Of a DNA stretch of 64,000 nt, positions 45,391-53,503 are shown piece after piece. Position numbers and translations under genes: made by a program. Origin of the DNA: Aquipseudomonas alcaligenes_A (GTDB taxonomy: Bacteria > Pseudomonadota > Gammaproteobacteria > Pseudomonadales > Pseudomonadaceae); the NCBI GenBank assembly GCA_048595745.1, contig CP184361.1. One strand, 5' to 3'. Positions within the stretch are counted from its first letter, which is position 1. The number at the start of each line of letters is the position of its first letter. The notes beneath the pieces were generated by a model. It searched no databases, was not told the DNA's origin, and worked only from the letters and a program-made list of their open reading frames with translations.

Positions 45391-45656
45391 AGGTCGTGCT
45401 CACGACAAATGACACGCCGCGTTGGCGCTGTGAGTGCGCCAGGCTAGGCGCGGGACGCAGGCGATGGTCATTCCCTCGGCAAGTCCCGCAACAACGCATG
45501 GCACACTCACAGCGCCAACCCGAAGGGCCGTGCCCCGGGGAGCGCAATCCAGCGTCATTCGTCGCTCATTTGGAATAACCAAACTTCTCTCCTCATTCCT
45601 AGACTTGCGCTCCCCGGGGCGACGGCGCGGCGCGTCATTTATCGCGAGCACGACCT
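45391..45656 (-). other. 266-nt four-way-junction structured element between waaF and waaC
   Basis: Exactly fills the space between the waaF stop and the waaC start. On the transcribed (minus) strand: P1 pairs 45656-45626 with 45421-45391 (31 bp, 28 Watson-Crick and 3 G-U). P2 pairs 45625-45605 with 45547-45528 (20 bp, one bulged G on the plus strand) and its loop holds a second TTTGG/CCAAA hairpin. P3 is a CCCUUCGGG mini-hairpin (45527-45519). P4 pairs 45518-45504 with 45436-45422 (15 bp) and extends to an inner GTCCCGC/GCGGGAC stem. Essentially no unpaired base remains at the junction. No credible protein is encoded. I do not recognise a known RNA family or repeat. Confidence 0.85.
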
Positions 45657-46686
45657 ACACCTCGACCGGGTCGGCGACCAGGCGGTCCAGCGCCTCGATC
45701 ACCGGGCGCGGCTTGAGCTCGCGCAGGCAGTTGTAGTGACCGAAGCGGCAGGTACGCTCGAAGCAGGGACTGCAATCGAGGCCCAGGCGGACGATCTCCA
45801 CCTGGTCGGCCAGCGGCGGGGTGAACTGCGGCGAGGTCGAGCCGTACACCGCCACCAGCGGGCGATTCAGCGCAGCGGCCACGTGCATCAGGCCGGAGTC
45901 GTTGGATACCACGGCGGTGGCAGCAGAGAGCAGGTCGATGGCCTCCGCCAGGCTGGTCTCGCCGGCCAGGTTGACGCTTTCTTCGCGCAACCCCGGGATA
46001 AGGCGCTCGCGGATCGCCTCGCAGCCGGGGTGGTCATTCTTCGAGCCGAACATCCACACCTGCCAGCCGGCGCGGATCTTGATCTCGGCGACCTTGGCGT
46101 AGTGCTCCACCGGCCAGCGCTTGGCCTCGCCGAACTCGGCGCCGGGACACAGCGCCAGCACCGGGCGATCCAGGCTCAGGCCGAACTTGGCCAGGGCGGC
46201 GGCGCGGCTGGCCTCGTCGATCACCAGGCGCGGCTGCGGGTAGGGCTTGGGAAGCTCGGCGCCCGCTTCATAAGCCAGCGCCATGAAGCGCTCGATCATC
46301 AGCGGCAGGCGCTCCTTGTCGAGCTTGCGGATGTCGTTGAGCAGGCCATAGCGCATCTCGCCCTTCCAGCCGGTGCGCTTGGGCACCTTGGCAAAGAACG
46401 GCACCAGCGCGGACTTCAGCGAGTTGGGCAGCAGGATCGCCTGATCGTACTGGCCGGCCAGCGACTGGCCGATGCGCCGGCGGGTGGCGAGGTCGAGCAC
46501 GCCATGGCCGAGCGGGAAGCTCAGCGCCGCGCGCACTTCGGGCATGCGTTCGAGGATCGGCCGACTCCACTCGGGCGCCAGCACGTCGATCTCGCAGCCG
46601 GGATGGCGCTGCTTGAGGCAGACGAACAGGGTCTGCGCCATCACCATGTCACCGACCCAGCTGGGCCCTACGATCAGAATCTTCAT
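45655..46686 (-). CDS. waaF: Lipopolysaccharide heptosyltransferase II
   Basis: 343 aa GT9 enzyme adding heptose II to heptose I. MKILIVGPSWVGDMVMAQTL holds the catalytic Asp. LCPGAEFGEAKRWP and VVSNDSGLMHVAAALNRPLVAVYGSTSP form the donor site, and CSPCFERTCRFGHYNCL is the Cys-rich WaaF tail. Its TAG stop overlaps the last bases of the structured element that separates it from waaC. 60 bp after ilvE. Confidence 0.96.
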   Translation of the reverse strand: MKILIVGPSWVGDMVMAQTLFVCLKQRHPGCEIDVLAPEWSRPILERMPEVRAALSFPLGHGVLDLATRRRIGQSLAGQYDQAILLPNSLKSALVPFFAKVPKRTGWKGEMRYGLLNDIRKLDKERLPLMIERFMALAYEAGAELPKPYPQPRLVIDEASRAAALAKFGLSLDRPVLALCPGAEFGEAKRWPVEHYAKVAEIKIRAGWQVWMFGSKNDHPGCEAIRERLIPGLREESVNLAGETSLAEAIDLLSAATAVVSNDSGLMHVAAALNRPLVAVYGSTSPQFTPPLADQVEIVRLGLDCSPCFERTCRFGHYNCLRELKPRPVIEALDRLVADPVEV

Positions 46687-46746
46687 GCTCGTTCCAGAAA
46701 TGCGCGGGGAGGCACGTGGCCTCCCCTATCAGGCTTCAGCGTCCGC

Positions 46747-47670
46747 TCACTTAACCAGCGTGCGCCACTCGGCGTGGGCGCTGGTCTTGCCGGTGACCAG
46801 GTCGAAGTAGGCCTTCTGCAGCTTCTCGGTGACCGGGCCACGGCGGCCGGCGCCGATCTGGCGGCCATCCACTTCACGGATCGGTGTGACTTCGGCGGCG
46901 GTGCCGGTGAAGAAGGCCTCGTCGGCGATGTACACCTCGTCGCGGGTGATGCGCTTCTCCACCACCTTGATGCCGTGCTCGGCAGCCAGGGTGAGGATGG
47001 TGCTGCGGGTGATGCCGTTCAGGCAGGAGGTCACCTCCGGGGTGTACACCACGCCGTCCTTGACCAGGAAGATGTTCTCGCCCGAGCCTTCGGCCACGTA
47101 GCCTTCCGGGTCCAGCAGCATGGCCTCGTCGGCGCCGCCGGAAATGGCTTCCTGCAGGGCCAGCATCGAGTTGATGTAGTTGCCGTTGGCCTTGGCGCGG
47201 GTCATCGAGATGTTGACGTGGTGGCGGGTGTAGGAGCTGGTGCGCACCTTGATGCCGCTCTGCAGCGCTTCCTCGCCCATGTAGGCGCCCCAGTTCCAGG
47301 CGGCGACGATCACGTGCACCTTGAGGCCCGAGGCACGCAGGCCCATGCCTTCGCTGCCGAAGAACACCATCGGACGCAGGTAGGCACTTTCCAGGCCGTT
47401 CTCGCGTACCGCGGCGCGCTGCGCCTCGTTGATCTCTTCCTTGGAGAAGGGGATCTGCATGTTGAAGATGTGCGCCGAGTCGAACAGGCGGTCGGTGTGC
47501 GCCTGCAGGCGGAAGATGGCGGTGCCGTCCGGGGTGTTGTAGGCGCGCACGCCCTCGAACACGCCCATGCCGTAGTGCAGGGTGTGGGTCAGTACGTGGG
47601 TGGTGGCGTCGCGCCACTGCACCAGCTCGCCGTCGTACCAGATCACGCCATCACGGTCGGACATCGACAT
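46747..47670 (-). CDS. ilvE: Branched-chain amino acid aminotransferase
   Basis: 307 aa PLP enzyme of fold type IV, making Val, Leu and Ile from the 2-keto acids. The PLP lysine segment SSYTRHHVNISMTRAKANGNYINSM is present, together with EGSGENIFLVKDG and FFTGTAAEVTPI. The ATG at 47670 (MSMSDRDGVIW) is chosen because AGGAG lies 8 nt upstream; a GTG nine bases earlier is less likely. Located between glnE and waaF, as in P. aeruginosa, probably in one transcript. Confidence 0.96.
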   Translation of the reverse strand: MSMSDRDGVIWYDGELVQWRDATTHVLTHTLHYGMGVFEGVRAYNTPDGTAIFRLQAHTDRLFDSAHIFNMQIPFSKEEINEAQRAAVRENGLESAYLRPMVFFGSEGMGLRASGLKVHVIVAAWNWGAYMGEEALQSGIKVRTSSYTRHHVNISMTRAKANGNYINSMLALQEAISGGADEAMLLDPEGYVAEGSGENIFLVKDGVVYTPEVTSCLNGITRSTILTLAAEHGIKVVEKRITRDEVYIADEAFFTGTAAEVTPIREVDGRQIGAGRRGPVTEKLQKAYFDLVTGKTSAHAEWRTLVK

Positions 47671-47698
47671 CTTTGCCACTCCTCAGGATTCGTTTCGT

Positions 47699-50602
47699 TC
47701 AGTTCAGGCCCAGCTCGCGCCACAGGCGCATTACGCTGCGCCGCTCCTCGGCGAACTGGTCGCCACCGACCTTGCCCGGCTGCTTCTGCAACGCCTGCCG
47801 GTGGGCGGCGGAGCGGTAGGCCTTGTAGGCCTCCTGCAGCAGCTCGACGTCCGCGGCGGGCAACAGCCCGACATCGCGCAGGCCATCGAGAATGCGGATG
47901 TTGTCGGTGTAGCGGTGCAGCGCCGGATGCTGCCCCGACCACGCCAGGGCCGCGTATTGCACCATAAATTCAATATCGACGATACCTCCGGCGTCCTGCT
48001 TCAGATCGAAGGAAGTCGCCGCATCGAAGGCGTTTTCCCCGGTGCCGGCGGCGGTTTCGCGGCTGCCCAGGTTGTCGCGCATCTTGGCGCGCATCTCACT
48101 GACCTCGGCCTGCAGCTTGGGCAGGTCGCGCGAGCGTTCGAGGATCGCCGCACGCACCCGCTCGAAGCCTTCGGCCACCCGACTGCAGCCGGCCAGCACG
48201 CGCGCGCGCACCAGCGCCTGGTGCTCCCAGGTCCAGGCTTCGTTCTCCTGATAGCGCTGGAAGGCGGCCAGCGAGCTGACCAGCAGGCCCGCCGCCCCAG
48301 AGGGCCGCAGGCGCATATCCACCTCGTAGAGCTGGCCGGAGGTGGTCTGGGTGGCCAGCAGGTGGATGATGCGCTGGCCCAGACGGGCGAAAAACTGCGC
48401 GCCGTCGATGGGCTTGGCGCCGTCGGTCTCGGCCTGTGAGTCGCCGTCGTGGATGAATACCAGATCCAGATCCGAGCCGTGCCCCAACTCCAGGCCGCCA
48501 ACCTTGCCGTAGCCAACGATGACGAAGTCCGGATCGCACAGGCTGCCATCGGCGCGGCGCGGATTGCCGTATTTGGCCACGGTCTGGCGCCAGGCCAGGG
48601 CCAGCACCTGGTCAAGGATGGCCTCGGCCAGCCAGGTCAGGTAATCCGAGACCTTCATCAGCGGCAGGGTGCCGGCGATCTCCGAGGCGGCCACGCGCAG
48701 GCCGTGGGCCAGCTTGAAGTGGCGCAGGGCCTCCATCTGCTGTTCCAGGTCGTCCTCGGGAATCCGCGTCAGCCGTTCGCGCAGCTCGGCGGCCAGCTCC
48801 GGCGCCAGCGGCGGCTTGAACAGGCGCCCCTCGTTGAGCAGTTCGTCGAGCAGCAGCGGGAAGCGGGTGATCTGCTCGGCGATCCACGGGCTGGCCGCAC
48901 ACAGCGTCATCAGCCGCTGCAGGGCGCCGGGATTCTCGGTGAGCAGTACCAGGTAGGCCGAACGCCGCGCCACCGCCTCCACCAGCGGCAACACGCGCTC
49001 CAGCACCAGATCCGGATTGGCGTGCTCCACCGCCTGCGCCAGCAGGCGTGGCACGAAGGCGTCCAGGCGTTCGCGCCCGAGGCGCTGCATGGTGCGCACC
49101 TGATTGCCGCCGCGCAGGTCGATCAGGCGCTTGAGGGCGGCCGCCGGTTCGCGGAAGCCGGCCTCGGCCAGCTGGCGCTCGGCCATGTCAGGTTCCAGCG
49201 CCTCTTCCCACAGCGGCAGCCACTCGCCACCGACGCAGGTTTCCGCCTCGCCACCCTCCTCCTCGTCCGGGTCGGCGATGACCTGGCGGAAATGCCACTC
49301 GATGCGTCCGCGCCAGTACATCAGGCGCTCATGGAAGCTCGCCCAGTCGGCAAAGCCCATGATGCAGGCCACCCGCGCGCGGTCGAGGTCGTTGTCCGGC
49401 AGCATCTGCGTCTGTCGGTCGCCGATGGCCTGCAGGGCATGCTCGGTGTAGCGCAGGAACTCGTAACCTTCCTTCATCTCGGCGATGATCGGCGGCGGCA
49501 GGTAGCCCTGCCCCTCCAGGGTGTCCAGCACCTTGAGCAACGGCCGCTGCTGCAGGCTGAGATCACGACCGCCGTGGATCAGCTGGAAGGCCTGGGCGAT
49601 GAATTCCACCTCGCGGATGCCACCGGAGCCGAGCTTGACGTTGTCGCTCATGCCCTTGCGCCGCACTTCCTGCTGGATCAGCTGCTTCATGGCGCGCAGC
49701 GCCTCGATCGCGGAGAAATCCAGGTAGCGGCGATAGACGAAGGGCCGCAGCATCTCCAGCAGCTGCTTGCCGGCGACCTGGTCGCCGCCGACCACGCGCG
49801 CCTTGATCATGGCGTAGCGCTCCCAGTCGCGCCCCTGGTCCTGGTAGTACTGCTCCAGCGCGTTGAAACTGAGCACCAGGGCGCCAGCCGAGCCATAGGG
49901 GCGCAGGCGCATGTCGACGCGGAACACGAAACCCTCGACGGTGATGGCGTCCAGCGCCTTGATCAGCCGCTGCCCCAGGCGGATGAAGAACTCCTGGTTG
50001 TCCAGCGAGCGCTTCACGCCCTCCGTCTCGCCGCCCTCGGAGTAGCCGAAGATCAGGTCGATGTCCGACGACAGGTTGAGCTCATGGGCGCCGAGCTTGC
50101 CCATGCCGAGGATCACCAGATGCTGCGGCTGGCCGCTGCGGTGGCCGATCGGCGTGCCGAACTGCTCGCAGTGGCGCGGGTAGAGCCACTGGTAAGCGCC
50201 GTCGATGCAGGCATCGGCCAGGTCGGAAAGGTCGCCACAGGTCTCGGCCAGACAGGCCAGACGGTTCAGGTCGCGCCAGATGATGCGCACCTGCTCGCGG
50301 TTGCGGAAACGGCGCAGGCGGCGGCCCAGCTCGTCCTCGTCGGGACAGTCGGCCAGCAGGGCCTGCAGCTGCCCGCGCAGCTCGCCGGCGGCGAAACGGC
50401 GCTCCAGATCGCCACTCTCGCCCAGCTCCACCAGCAGCTGTGGGTCACGCACGGCCTGCTCGTGAACGAAGTCGCTGAGCGCACAGCTGCGCCGCAACGC
50501 CTGCATGCGCTCAGCCGGCCAGGCGGTGGGCAGCAGGGCCGAAGCGCGTTCGGCGAGAGACAGCAAAGGGGCCGGCAGGGCGGCCAGTGGCGGCAGGCTC
50601 AT
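47699..50602 (-). CDS. glnE: Glutamine synthetase adenylyltransferase / deadenylase GlnE
   Basis: 967 aa. Two nucleotidyltransferase domains with opposing activities on GlnA-AMP. The N-terminal deadenylase has LSSDIDLIFGYSEGG and the C-terminal adenylyltransferase has GHGSDLDLVFIHDG, each with the metal-binding DxD, separated by helical PII-contact regions. Controls nitrogen assimilation. First gene of the minus-strand glnE-ilvE-waaF series and divergent from aceE. Confidence 0.97.
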   Translation of the reverse strand: MSLPPLAALPAPLLSLAERASALLPTAWPAERMQALRRSCALSDFVHEQAVRDPQLLVELGESGDLERRFAAGELRGQLQALLADCPDEDELGRRLRRFRNREQVRIIWRDLNRLACLAETCGDLSDLADACIDGAYQWLYPRHCEQFGTPIGHRSGQPQHLVILGMGKLGAHELNLSSDIDLIFGYSEGGETEGVKRSLDNQEFFIRLGQRLIKALDAITVEGFVFRVDMRLRPYGSAGALVLSFNALEQYYQDQGRDWERYAMIKARVVGGDQVAGKQLLEMLRPFVYRRYLDFSAIEALRAMKQLIQQEVRRKGMSDNVKLGSGGIREVEFIAQAFQLIHGGRDLSLQQRPLLKVLDTLEGQGYLPPPIIAEMKEGYEFLRYTEHALQAIGDRQTQMLPDNDLDRARVACIMGFADWASFHERLMYWRGRIEWHFRQVIADPDEEEGGEAETCVGGEWLPLWEEALEPDMAERQLAEAGFREPAAALKRLIDLRGGNQVRTMQRLGRERLDAFVPRLLAQAVEHANPDLVLERVLPLVEAVARRSAYLVLLTENPGALQRLMTLCAASPWIAEQITRFPLLLDELLNEGRLFKPPLAPELAAELRERLTRIPEDDLEQQMEALRHFKLAHGLRVAASEIAGTLPLMKVSDYLTWLAEAILDQVLALAWRQTVAKYGNPRRADGSLCDPDFVIVGYGKVGGLELGHGSDLDLVFIHDGDSQAETDGAKPIDGAQFFARLGQRIIHLLATQTTSGQLYEVDMRLRPSGAAGLLVSSLAAFQRYQENEAWTWEHQALVRARVLAGCSRVAEGFERVRAAILERSRDLPKLQAEVSEMRAKMRDNLGSRETAAGTGENAFDAATSFDLKQDAGGIVDIEFMVQYAALAWSGQHPALHRYTDNIRILDGLRDVGLLPAADVELLQEAYKAYRSAAHRQALQKQPGKVGGDQFAEERRSVMRLWRELGLN

Positions 50603-50670
50603 GGTCTATCCTTGGGACGGGCAGCCTGCCCCGAATTCACCCAGGCGCCGCTGCCCTTCCAGAGAAAACT

Positions 50671-50683
50671 GTAGTTTTACTAC
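50671..50683. promoter_or_regulatory. Palindromic operator-like box 1 upstream of aceE
   Basis: GTAGTTTTACTAC is a 5-3-5 palindrome (GTAGT-TTT-ACTAC) in the 244-bp glnE-aceE gap. Same half-site as box 2. A GntR-type repressor such as a PdhR-like protein is a reasonable guess. Confidence 0.6.
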
Positions 50684-50722
50684 TAAAGAATGTGTCCCGG
50701 ACTCTACAGGCGGCATCGAAAA

Positions 50723-50737
50723 TGTAGTAAAACTACA
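50723..50737. promoter_or_regulatory. Palindromic operator-like box 2 upstream of aceE
   Basis: TGTAGTAAAACTACA is a perfect 6-3-6 palindrome. Its centre is 53 bp from box 1, about five helical turns, so two dimers would sit on the same DNA face. A further GACCGC/GCGGTC hairpin follows at 50743-50761. The rest of the gap shows no gene. Confidence 0.65.
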
Positions 50738-50846
50738 AAAGCGACCGCGAGCATAGCGGTCGACCACGACTTCACGTAGCCCGCCCAAAAAGCGTGCACG
50801 AGCCCAGGCCTCCGATTCTGGAAGCCTTTCCGCCCTGGAGCAAGCC

Positions 50847-53492
50847 ATGCAAGACCTCGATCCCGTCGAAACCCAGGAATGGCTGGACGCCCTCGAGTCC
50901 GTCCTCGACAAGGAGGGTGAAGACCGCGCCCACTACCTGCTGACCCGCATGGGCGAACTGGCCACCCGTAGCGGCACCCAGCTGCCCTATGCGATCACCA
51001 CGCCCTACCGCAACAGCATCCCGGTCGGCCATGAGGCCCGCATGCCGGGCGACCTGTTCATGGAGCGGCGGATCCGCTCGCTGGTGCGCTGGAACGCGCT
51101 GGCCATGGTGATGCGTACCAACCTGCAGGACCCCGACCTGGGCGGTCACATCTCCAGCTTTGCCTCCAGCGCGACCCTCTACGACATCGGCTTCAACTAC
51201 TTCTTCCAGGCGCCGACCGAAGAGCACGGCGGCGACCTGATCTTCTTCCAGGGCCATGCCAGCCCCGGCATCTACGCCCGCGCCTTCCTCGAGGGCCGCA
51301 TCAGCGAGGAGCAGATGAACAACTTCCGTCGCGAAGTCGACGGCAAGGGGCTGTCCTCCTACCCGCACCCCTGGCTGATGCCGGACTTCTGGCAGTTCCC
51401 CACCGTATCCATGGGCCTCGGCCCGATCCAGGCGATCTACCAGGCGCGCTTCATGAAGTACCTGGAAAGCCGCGGCTACATCCCCGCCGGCAAGCAGAAG
51501 GTCTGGTGCTTCATGGGCGACGGCGAGTGCGACGAGCCGGAATCCCTCGGCGCCATCTCCCTGGCCGGCCGCGAGAAGCTGGACAACCTGATCTTCGTCA
51601 TCAACTGCAACCTGCAGCGCCTGGACGGCCCGGTGCGCGGCAACGGCAAGATCATCCAGGAACTAGAAGGCGTGTTCCGTGGCGCCGAGTGGAACGTCAA
51701 CAAGGTGGTCTGGGGCCGCTTCTGGGACCCGCTGCTGGCCAAGGACAAAGACGGCCTGCTGCAGCGCCGCATGGACGAAGTGGTCGATGGCGAGTACCAG
51801 AACTACAAGGCCAAGGACGGGGCCTACGTGCGTGAGCACTTCTTCAACAGCCCCGAGCTGAAGGAGATGGTCAAGGACCTCTCCGACCAGGAAATCTGGA
51901 ACCTCAATCGCGGCGGCCACGACCCGTACAAGATGTACGCGGCCTACCACCAGGCGGTGAACCACAAAGGCCAGCCGACCGTGGTCCTGGCCAAGACCAT
52001 CAAGGGCTACGGCACCGGCGCCGGTGAAGCAAAGAACACCGCGCACAACACCAAGAAAGTCGATATCGACAGCCTGAAGAAATTCCGCGACCGCTTCGAC
52101 ATCCCGGTCAAGGACGACGAGCTGGAGAGCCTGCCCTTCGTCAAGGCCGAGCCAGGCAGCCCGGAATACAAGTACCTGCACGAGCGCCGCGCGGCCCTTG
52201 GCGGCTTCGTGCCGCAGCGCCGCACGCAGAGCTTCAGCATCCCGACCCCGCCGCTGGAGACCCTCAAGGCCATCCTCGACGGCACCGGCGACCGCGACAT
52301 CTCCACCACCATGGCCTTCGTGCGCATCCTCTCGCAGCTGGTCAAGGACAAGGATCTGGGCGCGCGCATCGTGCCGATCGTGCCGGACGAGGCGCGCACC
52401 TTCGGCATGGAAGGCATGTTCCGCCAGCTCGGCATCTACTCCTCGGTCGGCCAGCTGTATGAGCCGGTCGACAAGGACCAGGTGATGTTCTACCGCGAGG
52501 ACAAGAAGGGCCAGATCCTCGAGGAAGGCATCAACGAGGCCGGCGCCATGTCCAGCTGGATCGCCGCCGGTACTTCGTACTCCACGCACAACCAGCCGAT
52601 GCTGCCGTTCTACATCTTCTACTCGATGTTCGGCTTCCAGCGCATCGGCGACCTGGCCTGGGCCGCTGGCGACAGCCGTGCCCGTGGCTTCCTGATCGGC
52701 GGTACCGCCGGCCGCACCACGCTGAACGGCGAGGGCCTGCAGCACGAGGACGGCCACAGCCACATCATGGCCGCGACCATCCCCAACTGCCGCACCTACG
52801 ACCCGACCTACGGCTACGAGCTGGCGGTGATCATCCGCCACGGCATCAAGGAGATGATCGAGGAGCAGCAGAACGTCTTCTACTACATCACCGTGATGAA
52901 CGAGTCCTACCAGCAGCCGGCCCTGCCGGCCGGTACCGAGGACGGCATCATCAAGGGCATGTACCTGCTCGAGGAAGACAAGAAGGAAGCCGCCCACCAC
53001 GTACAGCTGCTGGGCTCCGGCACCATCCTGCGCGAAGTGCGCGAGGCGGCGAAGATCCTCCGCGACGAGTTCAACATCGGCTCGGACGTGTGGAGCGTCA
53101 CCAGCTTCAACGAACTGCGCCGCGACGGCCTGGCCGTGGAGCGCTGGAACCGCCTGCATCCGGGGCAGAAGCCCAGGCAGGCGTTCATCCAGGAATGCCT
53201 CAGCGGGCGCAAGGGTCCGGTGGTTGCCTCGACCGACTACATGAAGCTGTTCGCCGAGCAGGTGCGCCAGTGGGTGCCCAGCAAGGAGTACAAGGTGCTC
53301 GGCACCGACGGCTTCGGCCGCAGCGACAGCCGCAAGAAGCTGCGTCACTTCTTCGAGGTAGACCGTTACTGGGTGGTCCTGGCCGCGCTCGAAGCGCTGG
53401 TCGACCGTGGCGAGATCGAAGCCAAGGTGCTGGCCGATGCCATCGCCAAGTTCGGCATCGACCCTGAAAAAGCCAATCCCCTGGACTGCTGA
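50847..53492 (+). CDS. aceE: Pyruvate dehydrogenase E1 component
   Basis: 881 aa homodimeric E1 that decarboxylates pyruvate with thiamine diphosphate. The TPP motif is GDGECDEPESLGAI...NLIFVINCN (GDG-X-NN type). AHNTKK and the transketolase-like central domain (FGMEGMFRQLG, EGLQHEDGHSH) are present. A good Shine-Dalgarno (GGAG 8 nt before ATG) is present. Operon with aceF (11-bp gap). Two palindromic boxes upstream suggest repressor control. Confidence 0.97.
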   Translation: MQDLDPVETQEWLDALESVLDKEGEDRAHYLLTRMGELATRSGTQLPYAITTPYRNSIPVGHEARMPGDLFMERRIRSLVRWNALAMVMRTNLQDPDLGGHISSFASSATLYDIGFNYFFQAPTEEHGGDLIFFQGHASPGIYARAFLEGRISEEQMNNFRREVDGKGLSSYPHPWLMPDFWQFPTVSMGLGPIQAIYQARFMKYLESRGYIPAGKQKVWCFMGDGECDEPESLGAISLAGREKLDNLIFVINCNLQRLDGPVRGNGKIIQELEGVFRGAEWNVNKVVWGRFWDPLLAKDKDGLLQRRMDEVVDGEYQNYKAKDGAYVREHFFNSPELKEMVKDLSDQEIWNLNRGGHDPYKMYAAYHQAVNHKGQPTVVLAKTIKGYGTGAGEAKNTAHNTKKVDIDSLKKFRDRFDIPVKDDELESLPFVKAEPGSPEYKYLHERRAALGGFVPQRRTQSFSIPTPPLETLKAILDGTGDRDISTTMAFVRILSQLVKDKDLGARIVPIVPDEARTFGMEGMFRQLGIYSSVGQLYEPVDKDQVMFYREDKKGQILEEGINEAGAMSSWIAAGTSYSTHNQPMLPFYIFYSMFGFQRIGDLAWAAGDSRARGFLIGGTAGRTTLNGEGLQHEDGHSHIMAATIPNCRTYDPTYGYELAVIIRHGIKEMIEEQQNVFYYITVMNESYQQPALPAGTEDGIIKGMYLLEEDKKEAAHHVQLLGSGTILREVREAAKILRDEFNIGSDVWSVTSFNELRRDGLAVERWNRLHPGQKPRQAFIQECLSGRKGPVVASTDYMKLFAEQVRQWVPSKEYKVLGTDGFGRSDSRKKLRHFFEVDRYWVVLAALEALVDRGEIEAKVLADAIAKFGIDPEKANPLDC

Positions 53493-53503
53493 GGAGACGT
53501 ATT

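Noticed and set aside
45400..45651. 83-codon minus-strand open frame inside the waaF-waaC spacer
   Set aside because: It lies wholly within the paired arms of the structured element, has no Shine-Dalgarno, and its composition follows the inverted repeats; the structure explains it better than a protein.
45391..45656. Interpretation as a CRISPR array or integron attC site
   Set aside because: No direct repeats with spacers; the arms are inverted, unique, and much longer than attC core sites.
45736..47967. 743-codon plus-strand open frame opposite waaF and ilvE
   Set aside because: Antisense to two well-supported genes, without recognisable domains.
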